Source of the DNA: Pseudopyrenochaeta lycopersici
Lineage: Eukaryota; Ascomycota; Dothideomycetes; Pleosporales; Pseudopyrenochaetaceae
Assembly (NCBI GenBank): GCA_003313425.1
Contig: NHZP01000025.1
Coordinates: 372,001 to 436,000 of the forward strand
DNA: 64,000 nt
Reading direction: 5' to 3'
This document shows, piece after piece, positions 11,646 through 23,188 of the stretch (the stretch's first letter is position 1; each line of letters begins with the position of its first letter). Below the pieces are notes generated by a model. It was not told where the DNA came from, did not search any database, and worked only from the letters and a program-made list of their open reading frames with translations. Position numbers and translations under genes: made by a program.

Positions 11646-12270
11646 CTGTCAAGGCAAACCTCATCAACAATGGCCTTACCAAGTACAACAAGCTGGTCCG
11701 TTTCAACCAACGCATCGTCGCCGTCTCACTCCTTATGGACGTCATGATCATCGCGGCAATGTCGATATCCAATTCCTTCGTGTAAGTTTCCCCCTTTTCT
11801 TCCGCGCTCCCTATTCTGTACTAACAGCAACCAGATACATCCAATTCCACCCACTCGCCTACATTGTGAAACTCAACATTGAGATGACAATGGCCAACCT
11901 CATCAAACGCATCGCCGTCTCCACATCCCGCAAGACTGGAAAAGCCGGCATCGCCGAAGAATTCAAATCCTCTTCGAATCTATCGACATCTGGCTACAAG
12001 TCTACCGTACAAAAGTCGCAACGCCGCAGCTCGATCCACGAACTCGCAAGCGTCATATCATATAATACAAGGTCTGAAGCCAACGACTGTATCGTTAGTT
12101 TTGCGCCGATCAACAGACAGATTAAAGAAACAAGAGAGGTCATCATTAGTAACGAGCCAAATCCATTCTTCGAGCGGGGCGGACGAGGTTCTGAAGTTGA
12201 GATCACTGAGGGTTATACGAGAACGAAAACTCCGGGCGTGGTGGTGGTCGATGATAGAGGTGTGCCTTGA
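11646..12270 (+). pseudogene. 3' fragment of a membrane-protein gene
   Basis: Two exon-like pieces are visible. The piece up to 11781 reads KYNKLVRFNQRIVAVSLLMD...IAAMSISNSFV, and 11835-12270 reads YIQFHPLAYIVKLNIEMTMA...KRIAVS followed by a polar tail to a TGA. A 53-nt intron (11782-11834, gtaagt...accag) joins them in frame. The last two hydrophobic helices and cytoplasmic tail resemble uncharacterised multi-pass fungal integral membrane proteins. A stop precedes 11646 in frame and no N-terminal helices are found, so the 5' part is lost. The ankyrin remnant on the other strand abuts it, suggesting a rearrangement breakpoint near 11600. Confidence 0.55.
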
Positions 12271-14219
12271 GGAACGAAAGGCCTCTGACGCCTCCCGCCC
12301 CTCAAAACTGCAGCCACTCCGACGCCACACCACACGAGAATCGAATCTTTTTGAGATCTTTTTTCATCTTTCTACGTTACGTATGATTGTATTGATATGG
12401 CGCAATATATCCATCTATTCACGCTCAGTTCCTTACACTTTATCTGAGCTCTTCGTCTTCACCTGCCCCTTCAGCAGATAAATTACGTCAAGTTTATCGT
12501 TGTTATGTTAGGTATAGCTGCATCGGCTGTAGTGTAACAAACTCGGCCACTCGCATTCACTCCATCTTTTCTTTTCCTTTCTCGTCAGCCAACTCTACTG
12601 CCTAAGGCATCATTTTTGGCAATCCCCACTCCTACTGCCGCCATCGAACAACACACACGACACCAAAACTGTAGCCTGATCACTGTACAACTCTCTTCTC
12701 TATACCATGCTGTCTATTGCTTGATTCTGGAGAGATTCTTCCATTTTGCTATTATTATACTATTTGCTTCGCCACGCCGGGAAGGTCCAGTCCCATGCAT
12801 CCGCCTCTTTGATCGTTACTTCACTACAATCCTCTAACCTCTTCTCCGCCACAATCATGTTCTCCGGCACCGTGTTGCCGATGAATGTCCCTCTCTCGTT
12901 ATCCTGCCGTTGCACCTCTTCCAAAAGTCTTTGTGCCTGCAGCTCTTCCAAGACCTCACGCAAAGTCTGCCCGGTCCTGCCAACCTCTCGCTGCCTAGGT
13001 TCGAACTCCCATGGCCCTGGCCGAACTCCCATGGCCCTGGCCGAGACGCCGCTGTGATACCTCGACTGCTAAGGTCAAAAGGCCACCATGAATGTCCAAC
13101 AAACGTCTGAAAGTTGGTTTGACGCCTACCCATCTTCTTGTTCACCTTAATTCTTTTTCTTTTATTGCTATTGCCGTCTCCTACTTTGCTTCACTCTCAC
13201 TCAAACCTCATATCGTAGAAGTATAGCTCCACCCATGTTGCTCCGCTTAATACCACTTCACATACTTCCCATATCAACCGATCCTACTATCATCCCGCAC
13301 CATCGGTCCAACTTCACCCATGCCTGCCTTCAAATTCTGACCGCCATGCAATCTCCGAAAACGCCATACTCCCCGTCTCCTCTTCCACGCTTTCCAAAGC
13401 ATCTTCCCAGCACCGCACGATACAGACAGAATAGGCTGGCCAGGACAGCCACGACCACTCGAACATAGCAGTACCGTTCTCCTTCAGCTTCCCACACCCA
13501 ATTACAAAGTCTAAATTCGAACTATCTGCATCTCGCTACCCTTTCATGGCATCTAGGCAGCACTTCACCATCCTCTCCGCTTCCCCGTCCGCTAGCGCAC
13601 CAATTCATCTGCATCGATCAGCTCATCGTCTGAGCGCCAAGACATAAGCATGCGCTAGAACTATATCCAAATTGAGACTCATCACAAAATTTCTAAGAAT
13701 CCAGAATCCAGAATCCAAGCCACTTACATCTTGATAGCGTGACCATAGCTAGCTGAGTATAGTGCCACCAATAGCATCTAGAGGCCCCACTTCATTTAAG
13801 CTACAAAAGAAATTATGAAACTCTAAATCTAGACCCTACATACATATCTCACCACCACCTCAACCACACTTCGCCATTCACATTGAAGCGAGCCCTGTAC
13901 GAGCCGGAAGCCTCCGTCGTGTACAGCATAGTTTCATGGTATCTCATTACCCCACCGATATCTGTCTCCTGGCTGTTACCCCGCCCACTTGCTTTTCATC
14001 GCAATATAACAGCCTTGCGAACTGACATCTCATATATAGTTGGCCCAAAAAAAAAAAAAAAAATCCACAAAAAGATCCCGGCAAGCCCATTAAGGAATCC
14101 TCTCCAGAAATGGCCTTCACATCTACATCGCCAGATGCCTTACCACATCAACACGCCTCCTCCGAAGCTCTAAAGGCTGTCGGTGGTGACATGTCTATCT
14201 TTTCATAGCACGCGTACCG
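12271..14219. other. No certain gene; pyrimidine-rich region
   Basis: Much of this stretch is C/T-rich on the plus strand. A minus-strand frame at 12760-13032 reads EVLEELQAQRLLEEVQRQD and EKRLEDCSEVTIKEADAW, which looks protein-like and coiled-coil-like, but has no supported start or partner exon (confidence about 0.2). A 19-20 bp unit containing catggccctggccg is duplicated at about 13006-13044. An A-run of 17 lies near 14047. A possible short first exon of the next gene (MAFTSTSPDALPHQ) starts at 14110. Confidence 0.4.
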
Positions 14220-15319
14220 CCCCTTAACAGATTTGGATCTCCTGAAGAGCAACAAATCAAAGGCTTCAATTTCGAGACCATTGCAACAGTCAACTTCCCT
14301 TCACCAGTTTGGTTGCACAACCCTGAATATGCGACTCTTCAGCCCAAAGAACATGACGAGAATATCGGCTCAGCACCTTTTAGTCTGAACTTGTCTATCT
14401 ATGACCAACCAGTCATCGATCCGTCAGACTGGAACGATCAGTGCTTCGTCCTCTATGGGATAGTTCACCCATACGCATTGACATGGGAGATTGGTCCCAA
14501 CAACGACTCGGACGCACCCGATGAAGCACAGGATTACACGATCCCATCTCTCATTGTCCGTGATCAATGTTACCAGCCGTATATTCATCCCCCCAGCTTC
14601 ATAACCTTACATACACTGACTTTCACTTACTTTACAGGATTGGCCCCCGCATGTTCAATACAGCAGACTGCTTCCCCAATATCTCGCCCATTGTCGCTTT
14701 CACAGGCCCCATAATTGGCTCAGGCCTAACATTACTCCATAAAGACCCCGCATTTGGTCTCTCAGACAGACAACAAAAATGCTGCGGCTTCGTACAGCTT
14801 TCAACCTTCATCAACCCGGGCAACCCAGCCAAGCCCCCTTTCAGAGGTTCCCATCAGTTCCAGGTCTTCGTGATCTTCCCCATTCATGTGAACCCTTGGA
14901 TGATGCGCTGCAAGAAGATGGCGGATAGGCCTAACACGCAGTTCCAGGCTAACACAACGATCAACTGCACAGGCAGAGTTATCGGTTTTCATTACCACGA
15001 TGTAATGCTTCACCCGCCACAACTTCCACAGGATTACGTTTTTATCGTCGTTCCTGACTCCTGGTCTTTCCTGGAAAGACCAGGTCGAAGTACTATGTCA
15101 ATGTCACTCTCAACAGCCACTTCAGCTAAGCAGTCCTCCTCAGACCCCCGGTCCAACTTTCTGTCCCCAGCCAAACGTAAATCTGATCAGCCCCCCGAAC
15201 CAATCACTCCCGAAACCCCCTCGATGGACGGCAGAATTGCAACCATACTGCCATGTGAGATACGCTGGCAAACTACCTATTGCCTTGTTCTAATTTGCAA
15301 TCCAAGCACAAGCACGTGA
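14220..15319 (+). CDS. Hypothetical protein, two exons, start uncertain
   Basis: Frame 14220-14578 (VPPLNRFGSPEEQQ...DQPVIDPSDWNDQCF...IPSLIVRDQCYQP) joins through an intron 14579-14637 (gtatat...tttacag) to IGPRMFNTADCFPNISPIVAFTG...CCGFVQLSTFINPG, then a Ser/Pro-rich tail ending at 15319. The splice keeps frame, and composition is protein-like for the first two thirds. The upstream coding start is not resolved: an ATG at 14110 is in a different frame and would need a further splice or is frameshifted. I recognise no domain. The tail after about 15100 is low-complexity, and a further 3' intron is possible. Confidence 0.35.
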
Positions 15320-15338
15320 CACTCCATACACAGAGGAT

Positions 15339-15641
15339 ATGTCACCACCGCCAAAGCGCTCACGTATAGAGAGCACGGAAACGACATTTCCCGATACAAA
15401 CTCGTCATCTCCGAGTACTCTCGACGAACAACCACATCCTGACTCCCTAAAGAATCAACAACCAGCGATAATAATGAACAACAAGCATGATAACACTTCA
15501 ACACCATTAACTCCTACCCATCCCCCTACTATTAATTTCAATCGATCTACTCTCTCCGAATCTCCAATTCAATCTACAGAGGAAACGACAAGAACACATC
15601 GAACTCGTCAGCCTACAAAGAAAGTATCAAACATTAACTAA
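15339..15641 (+). CDS. Low-complexity Ser/Thr/Pro-rich frame, doubtful
   Basis: A 100-codon frame begins MSPPPKRSRIES and contains long Ser/Thr/Pro/Asn tracts. It may be a 3' exon of the preceding gene or chance coding. No domain is visible. The only support is the basic PPPKRSR motif and length. Confidence 0.15.
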   Translation: MSPPPKRSRIESTETTFPDTNSSSPSTLDEQPHPDSLKNQQPAIIMNNKHDNTSTPLTPTHPPTINFNRSTLSESPIQSTEETTRTHRTRQPTKKVSNIN

Positions 15642-15740
15642 ATGAGTCCAGGAAAACAACTCTGATTGGATCATTAAAACTGGTGTCCGCCACATACCAT
15701 GCTTTCTACCAAGCTAAGCTCGTCAATAATGAACACAATT

Positions 15741-15779
15741 ACAATTACCTGGTACAATTACCTGGTACAATTACCTTTA
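15741..15779. repeat. Three 13-bp tandem units
   Basis: The unit acaattacctggt is repeated three times in tandem; the last copy diverges after its first nine bases. It lies just outside the left arm of the inverted-repeat cassette. Confidence 0.8.
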
Positions 15780-15832
15780 CCTTCGTTCCTCAAGGCTGTT
15801 CTCAGCTAATCGCCCTGCGATTTGCGCTTCCT

Positions 15833-16928
15833 GTGCCTCACTGCGTAGCGAGACACACTGTGTGGCGAGACCAATGAGGGGTACTTTGACTTTCAGCAAC
15901 TAGAAAACCCATGCACACAAAGAATATTGCTATAATTCGATGAAAACAATCTGCTGCAGCTAATCCTGAATGTCTATGATGCACTCTTTCCTAAAAATTA
16001 CGATCGCATCGTCGCCTCCGAGCCGGATTTGTACAGCGCCTTCTTTCATAGCGTAGCAGACCTTCCTCCCCACAGCACCAACGTCAAGTCTTTATCGCTC
16101 CAAATTTTCGTAGAATAGCCTTGTCCGAGCAACTCAGAACCTCCCTCTAATGCTCAGAAGCCATCATCAGCCTTGGGCGCGCTGTCGCGGGCAAATTCAC
16201 GCAGGGCCGCCATGTCGACTGGTACTTCCAGCGGAAGCGAATCCCTAATCCTGGCTAATACGAGATGACCCCGCACTTCTCAGCTCATACATCCGTGGGT
16301 ATCTTACTGTAAGATATGTGGCTGTGCGGATCACACGTGCGCTCGGGATATGATTAAATCCGGCTTGGGATTAGGAGCAGTGCCAAGACTTGCACGGCTA
16401 CGGCGCTTGTCCGTTAGCTAACGTGTTTCCAGCGCTGAAGCAGCTTTGATACAGCTATCCTACGCACTTCGAGATGCGGTCCAACGCACGATGACCTCGA
16501 TGGCTTCCTCGTCCTCAAGCTCTGAAACCGACTGTTGTCCCTCCGCTGACCGAACGAAAGGCCTCTAGTCTCGGCTCGTGGAAGGGGAATACAATTATAG
16601 GATAGGATAGAGTAGGACGGCCCTAGTGGTGATACAGCTGTCGTATGGTCAAATAATGAACGGCTCCCTACATGAGCACTGCAGTCTTTAGGGCTGTAGA
16701 GATGTGCTTTACTTTGACATGTGAGGGACATGAGGGGTTTGGATCATTCATGTTCGCGATGTATAGCAGAGCTGTAATGGTAGCTATACTTGGCAAGGCG
16801 CTACACTCTCTAGGGCTCCATGCCGTTCTGTCACTGGAAACGATGGTTATATCTCTTCCTAACGCCATTCATTCTAGACGTTCACGGCAACCCTGTGGCC
16901 GGAGCCGGTCGGCCGTCCTCCTTGCTAG
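15833..16928 (+). repeat. Left arm of 1,096-bp inverted repeat
   Basis: The arm begins gtgcctcactgcgtagcgag and ends cctccttgctag. Its reverse complement is found at 21637-22732 with the same length and no indel, and every segment I compared was identical. The only open frames inside (up to 105 codons) are broken in a diverged copy at 47871-48541, so I regard the arm as non-coding. The outer end resembles Fot1/pogo-type termini. The right arm continues to acgtta, whereas the left arm stops two bases short of that. Confidence 0.9.
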
Positions 16929-17131
16929 TGTGATCTAGGCGTTTACCTGCTTTGTTACGTATGTACTGGGGCAACAACGATCTTGTTATCGACCGAGCAA
17001 GTCTCAAAGATTCCGTGTGGCAAAGTATTGACTATATATTCACGTTGATCCCCGGCTCCCTCTGAAAAGGGGGGAATAATAAATAGATAAAGAAATAAAG
17101 AACGTACTAAGTTCCTCGTTGTTTGTGCAAC

Positions 17132-20100
17132 CTAGTGATAAAATTCGTCAAGATCAAGATTACATATCCATACCTTACCACTCCCAACACCCACAACAAT
17201 CATTTTCCCAGATACAGTAGAGGACGAGGGCCGATACTCTGAAGGAAGCCACAGAACTCTCTTCGAATTATACGTTATCCATGTGTTATCCGAACTTAGT
17301 GCCGTGTACTGATACTGAGGAAGTTGAGGCTCGGTAACAGCTGTTGTTCTGTTCGACATTGCAGAGTCACTGATAGTAATGGCACCAACCTCTGTATGAA
17401 GACGGGAGCCAGTGGAATCAAATGATATATTGGGGAGTACCCTGCTAACCTCAAGCGTGTGCAGGAGCTTGCCGCTGCTGGCGTCCCAGATTTTGACCGT
17501 CTTGTCGTCGTACGACACCGACGCGATTCGAGTCGAGTCGTGAGAGAAGGCCACTGAGTTGACAGAGCTGGCATAACCGCTATGGCCTTTAAGCGTGTGC
17601 AGGAGCTCGCCGCTGCTGGCGTCCCAGATCTTGACCGTCTTGTCGTCGTATGACCCCGACGCGATTCGAGTCAAGTCGTGAGAGAAGGCCACTGAGCGGA
17701 CTGAACCGCTATGGCCCTTGAGCGTGTGCAGGATCTCGCCGCTGCTGGCGTCCCAGATCTTGACCGTCTCGTCGTACGACCCCGACACGATTCGAGTCGA
17801 GTCGTGAGAGAAGGCCATTGAGCTGACATTACTGGTATGGCCCTTGAGCGTGTGTAGGAGCTCGCCGCTGCTGGCGTCCCAGATCTTGACCGTCTTGTCG
17901 CCAGACCCCGACGCGATTCGAGTCGAGTCGTGAGAGAAGGCCACTGAGCTGGCATAACCGCTATGGCCCTTGAGCGTGTGTAGGAGCTCGCCGCTGCTGG
18001 CGTCCCAGATCTTGACCGTCTTGTCGTACGACCCCGACGCGATTCGAGTCGAGTCGTGAGAGAAGGCCACTGAGTTGACAGAGTTGGCATAACCGCTATG
18101 GCCTTTAAGCGTGTGCAGGAGCTCGCCGCTGCTGGCGTCCCAGATCTTGACCGTCTTGTCGTCCGACCCCGACGCGATTTGAGTCGAGTCGTGAGAGAAG
18201 GCCACTGAGTAGGCATAACCGCTATGGCCCTTGAGCGTGTGTAGGATCTCGCCGCTGCTGGCGTCCCAGATCTTGACCGTCTTGTCGTACGACCCCGACA
18301 CGATTCGAGTCGAGTCGTGAGAGAAGGCCACTGAGCTGGCACCACTACTATGGCCCTTGAGCGTGTGCAGGATCTCGCCGCTGCTGGCGTCCCAGATCTT
18401 GACCGTCTTGTCGTCCGACCCCGACGCGATTCGAGTCGAGTCGTGAGAGAAGGCCACTGAGTAGGCATAACCGCTATGGCCCTTGAGCGTGTGTAGGATC
18501 TCGCCGCTGCTGGCGTCCCAGATCTTGACCGTCTTGTCGTCCGACCCCGACGCGATTCGAGTCGAGTCGTGAGAGAAGGCCACTGAGCGGACTGAACTGC
18601 TATGGCCCTCGAGCGTCTGCAGGCAGGCTCCCCATTTGTCTATCATAGCCGGTTTTATCGTGAGCCATGAAGGTGCTTCGTGTTGGAATAGGTTCCGTAT
18701 CAAGCTCCGCCCTGGACTGAACGTGAGTGCTGACACATATGCTTGGAGAGGTGCGTTCTCTATTGCCCCCTTGTGATACATTACGAACCGCCGCGCATCC
18801 TGAACTAATTGAAGTATAGCAGAGGTTCCCGCTCGTTTCTAGCTAATGTTAGCGTACATTGATCGTAAGTAGGACCCTCGTTCAAGTATTACATAGATCA
18901 GACCCTCCAGTTTTGCCATTAACACTACTCCATTCGATATGTTCTTGCAAAGACTCATTGCCTCCAACCAGTAGAGATATTTTTGTCTGAGGAACTTGTC
19001 AACACTGCCTCCGTCCTGAAGGTCAACTAGATGGGCTGCAGAATAGATGGCATTCCAGTCACAAAGATGATCAACCCAGTAGATACACGAGTAGCGCGAC
19101 GACACCAGTGGATCAGGCTGTGGATGCTCGACCTGCTCGATAAGAAAGCCCGGCGCATGCAAGTTATACATGTCTCGTTTAAGTGTGACGGACATAACTT
19201 GCAGCGATCTTGCGAAGAGTACGTGGTGGGCGTCTTCCTTACCGGACGCGAAGATAATGTTGGATGCCTTTGCGAGTAGAAAGTCCTTTGCGGATTGATG
19301 CACAAAGTAGACAGTATTCTCTCGTAATGTGAGAAACGACCCGCATTGGCCAATAATCTCTTGTATAGACTCGGGATCGTCTGCCACATCCTGGAGCTGT
19401 TCTGTAAGTGCAACCAGCTCCTCGAGCGTGGTGGGTTGATATACAGTCGCGGCGACAGCTAGGATTTCCTTGCAAATATCGGCATCGTCCGAGCTGCTTA
19501 TCTGCTGCATCATTCGATTGTAGAGTGGGTCCAAGCCAGGCGGAAAGGCGTTCAATTTCTTAATCACATTCCGCTTTGGGACATCTTTGAGGTTCTCGTA
19601 CACTAATGCCACCCAGAGGAATGTGCCATCCGCGTTCGAGGATAAGTGATGCTGTACTGCTTCTGTGGTTTTATTGTCGTACTTCTTGTCCCGTGCTAGT
19701 TGGTGCACTTTCCGCCGGATGAACACACCGACAGCGGCAGAAACAGACTCCGCGTTCAGCTCTAGGCTCAGTGTCACTCTCTGTCCGGCCTTTGCTAGCC
19801 GGCCCTCGATGTCCGGCCAGTTGCGACTTGACGATCCACTTAACACGAGGGGATGCAGAAGACAGCTCAACAATGAAATTAAGCAATTTCGGTCGGTCCA
19901 TCATACACTCATCGAGTGCATCGACGACCAAGTACGTGCTGCCTAAGTTCGGGTCCTGCAGGGTACTCGTGAAGATCTGAGATAAGGCGACCCATGCGTT
20001 TGCGTCCTCAAATAGCGCTTTGCCAGCGTGATCGTGCTTCTTCTGAATATGTGAGATTAGCAAAGGCTGCTGATCGACAAGCAGGTACAGCAGACCCCGC

Positions 20101-21206
20101 AGCACTGCTGTGGCATTGTTGATTCGCTTGTCTGTGGCCTGGCAGAAGAAGTAGGACAGTAGATCCGTCTTTGCTAGCGACTTCTTCAGCTCATTGACAA
20201 TACCACAAAGAAGCATTGTCTTGCCCTTGCCTGGATCCCCTTTGATCCACAGCAATCGGTTTTGTTGGCTGCCATACCACTGCCGAAAGTCGGGGTTCTT
20301 AATGATCCAACAGTACGAGTCTTCTAGCAAGCCACCCTTGGTGTTTTCGATGCGCTTCTTGTCGTCGCGAGGGTCAGTGGCGCGGAGGTCTTGGACGCAC
20401 CTCTCCAGCTTGTCGATCTCGTCCATAAGCCGTTTCGGTGCTCTCGCTATTCCTTCGCCATAGATGGTTGGAATGTAGACACCAAAGATGCCTAGTAGCG
20501 AGTACGTTCTATCTTCCTCGAGCGTAGTCTGGCGGTGCTCTATCCACGACATCCGTTGGTTAACGTTGAACTGGGATAAGGGGGCTCCTTGAAGTGCCAC
20601 TTGAGGAATGCCAGTTATTATGTGAATTTGCTGCATGAGTGAATCTTTATCGCCTAATCGCCTGCCTTCCCAGGAGAAGAACTCGACCGAATGAGGGGCA
20701 AGAAGCTCTTGGAGCGTCCATCCCCGAGTGAACCATTTGCTTTTTTGGAAGTCTGATTCACACGGCCTGAGGTCAATATCATCTCTAGTGTTGCAGAGAG
20801 GGTTGGAAACATCCGATAGATAAACATAGCATCGCGTTGAGTTGCGATACCAGCGGAACATGGAGTTGATCGCATGTGAAAGCTCAGCTTTGTTTGCCTT
20901 GTTGATGCAGCACGTATCCACCCAGAAGTATTGCAGGCCATCCCGTTTGGCTTGTTGCTCGCAGAACTCGATCTTCTTGTAACCCTTCTTTCCCTTTCCC
21001 GTGCCCTTTGTTAGTTCGTCAAAGGTGATCTCATCACCCTCTATCCAGGTATGTGAGAGTATAGCATAAGGAGGGATGGTGTCTGCATCATCGAAATCTT
21101 TAAAAGTAAACGCATCACTTGTGCATTTCAAGAGGCGCATTACTTCGTGCGGAACCTCAAAGGGTACTGGAGGGAGGAGGGGAACTTGTGAGGGGTTCGA
21201 AGGCAC
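17132..21206 (-). pseudogene. HET-NACHT-WD40 (HNWD/NLR-like) gene, two lesions
   Basis: Minus-strand architecture is HET, NACHT, WD40. HET spans residues ~46-190 (PYAILSHTW, FWVDTCCINK, WFTRGWTLQELLAP). NACHT has Walker A GDPGKGKT at 323-330 and Walker B VVDALDEC at 427-434. A winged-helix-like region follows (LPPGLDPLYNRMM-type text near 19540), then the linker LQLVQDARRFVMYHKGAIE, then nine WD40 repeats and a C-terminal tail. The order matches the Podospora het-e/het-d NLR family, which controls vegetative incompatibility. Two lesions break it: a frame change at about 19829 (KWIV/SSRNWPD; two bases lost or one gained) and an in-frame TAG at 18839-18841. No intron explains either. Undamaged it would encode about 1,350 residues. 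Start is ATG 21206, or the usual MRLL start at about 21140. Confidence 0.92.
17450..18629 (-). repeat. Nine near-identical WD40 repeat units (~126 bp each)
   Basis: Each unit encodes about 42 residues around GHS...SVAFSHDSTRIASGS and DKTVKIWDASSGE. The backbone is almost invariant. Differences cluster after KGHS (SSVR, GYAY, SGAS, GYAN, GYAS, SNVS, GSVR) and before DKTV (SDD, SYD, SGD). Units 5 and 9 carry an extra three residues (SVN), and units 8 and 9 an extra D. Such uniform arrays with variable positions on one WD40 face are typical of incompatibility NLRs under repeat shuffling and diversifying selection. Confidence 0.93.
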
Positions 21207-21636
21207 CAGGCTGAGCGAAGAAACTAGGGCACCCTAGCTTATTCGTCTCTTTGAGAGCATCAGGTCGAGCTTTCGACGTTGACAATAAAGCAGGAAAGGA
21301 GAACCGTGATCTTCCACGAAGAGATAGGTGTGACATGAGAAGGGTTGAGGGTATCGGGAGCTGATGTTGCTGTGTTGGCGAATCTTCGAAATGGGCCCGG
21401 CGGCTGGCTGCACAGCCTTGAATGTGGCGCAGCAAGGCAGATATACTGAAGGCGGGGTAACTGTGGCGGAGATATATTGCGATGCCTGAGCATCATACGC
21501 TGATAGGCTGTCAAGTTGCTTTGTCTGTACATCATGTTCGTAATTTGCCTGTGCGAATTCCGCCCCTAGTATGGCGAGCCAATGGCCCATTCTTATGGTA
21601 GTTTGGAAGAAAAAGTAGACGAACGCTTCAATTACG

Positions 21637-22732
21637 CTAGCAAGGAGGACGGCCGACCGGCTCCGGCCACAGGGTTGCCGTGAACGTCTAGAATGAATGG
21701 CGTTAGGAAGAGATATAACCATCGTTTCCAGTGACAGAACGGCATGGAGCCCTAGAGAGTGTAGCGCCTTGCCAAGTATAGCTACCATTACAGCTCTGCT
21801 ATACATCGCGAACATGAATGATCCAAACCCCTCATGTCCCTCACATGTCAAAGTAAAGCACATCTCTACAGCCCTAAAGACTGCAGTGCTCATGTAGGGA
21901 GCCGTTCATTATTTGACCATACGACAGCTGTATCACCACTAGGGCCGTCCTACTCTATCCTATCCTATAATTGTATTCCCCTTCCACGAGCCGAGACTAG
22001 AGGCCTTTCGTTCGGTCAGCGGAGGGACAACAGTCGGTTTCAGAGCTTGAGGACGAGGAAGCCATCGAGGTCATCGTGCGTTGGACCGCATCTCGAAGTG
22101 CGTAGGATAGCTGTATCAAAGCTGCTTCAGCGCTGGAAACACGTTAGCTAACGGACAAGCGCCGTAGCCGTGCAAGTCTTGGCACTGCTCCTAATCCCAA
22201 GCCGGATTTAATCATATCCCGAGCGCACGTGTGATCCGCACAGCCACATATCTTACAGTAAGATACCCACGGATGTATGAGCTGAGAAGTGCGGGGTCAT
22301 CTCGTATTAGCCAGGATTAGGGATTCGCTTCCGCTGGAAGTACCAGTCGACATGGCGGCCCTGCGTGAATTTGCCCGCGACAGCGCGCCCAAGGCTGATG
22401 ATGGCTTCTGAGCATTAGAGGGAGGTTCTGAGTTGCTCGGACAAGGCTATTCTACGAAAATTTGGAGCGATAAAGACTTGACGTTGGTGCTGTGGGGAGG
22501 AAGGTCTGCTACGCTATGAAAGAAGGCGCTGTACAAATCCGGCTCGGAGGCGACGATGCGATCGTAATTTTTAGGAAAGAGTGCATCATAGACATTCAGG
22601 ATTAGCTGCAGCAGATTGTTTTCATCGAATTATAGCAATATTCTTTGTGTGCATGGGTTTTCTAGTTGCTGAAAGTCAAAGTACCCCTCATTGGTCTCGC
22701 CACACAGTGTGTCTCGCTACGCAGTGAGGCAC
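21637..22732 (-). repeat. Right arm of 1,096-bp inverted repeat
   Basis: This is the reverse complement of 15833-16928, of identical length. Its outer end reads cgctacgcagtgaggcac, followed by gtta, giving a full pogo-like terminus acgtta. Its inner end ctagcaaggaggacggccg belongs to a motif seen at three further places in the window. Confidence 0.9.
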
Positions 22733-22735
22733 GTT

Positions 22736-23000
22736 ATATATTTACCTAGCTATTTAAAACTAAGAATCTATAATATAAGCTTTAAAGCTATATTAAAAAA
22801 AAATTTATAAAATATTTTATTTATTTTTATTAAAAATTAGTATATTTTTTAAATAATTTATTTTTAATATTATAATTAACTAGATTTATAAAGCTACTTT
22901 TAAAATATATTTTTAATATTAAGACTTTTTTATTTTATGTATTAAAAGAAGCTAGAAAAATAGAAATAGAGATAGGATTTTGGTAGATTTACTAGGGAAA
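22736..23000. other. AT-rich island
   Basis: About 250 bases are almost entirely A and T (for example near 22790-22950), in strong contrast to the balanced composition on either side. No gene or recognisable element survives. This is the composition left by repeat-induced point mutation of an old repeat, although the source repeat cannot be identified. Confidence 0.7.
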
Positions 23001-23188
23001 AGTGGTTCGTTACGCCGTCTGGCTCGTTACGCCGTCCACCTCGGTAGCGGCCAAGCCATGACCACCTGACCCGTTGCCGAAGCTTTCCCAATTGTTTTGG
23101 GGCTTGGCTGAACGTCAACATTAAGACGATCGAGCACGATACGGTTGTATTTCAACCATAGGTCTCCATGTATATGTACATACCATAA

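Larger units (their letters stand above)
15833..22732. mobile_element. 6.9-kb inverted-repeat cassette carrying an NLR gene
   Basis: Two 1,096-bp inverted arms enclose a 4,708-bp interior that holds only the HET-NACHT-WD40 pseudogene. The arms carry pogo-like outer ends (gtgaggcacgtta on the right). No transposase is inside, and I see no clear target duplication. It could be a composite mobile cassette, or two repeat copies that inserted in opposite orientation beside the gene and were homogenised. Mobility is inference; the structure is directly visible. Confidence 0.55.

Noticed and set aside
16300..16360. Zinc-knuckle-like reading CKICGCADHTC in the left arm
   Set aside because: Spacing is wrong for a pogo knuckle, the flanks do not read as protein, and orientation does not fit the terminus.
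16414..16938. Frames of 66-105 codons in the inverted arms, seen twice
   Set aside because: They recur only because the arms are identical; the diverged copy at 47871-48541 breaks them.
17671..18468. Long minus-strand frame antisense in phase to the WD40 array (265 codons)
   Set aside because: It is a frame shadow of the tandem WD40 units; it has Arg/Ser-rich repeats without domain character.
17450..18629. Regular direct repeats as a CRISPR array
   Set aside because: The repeats are 126-bp coding units of a WD40 domain in a fungal genome.
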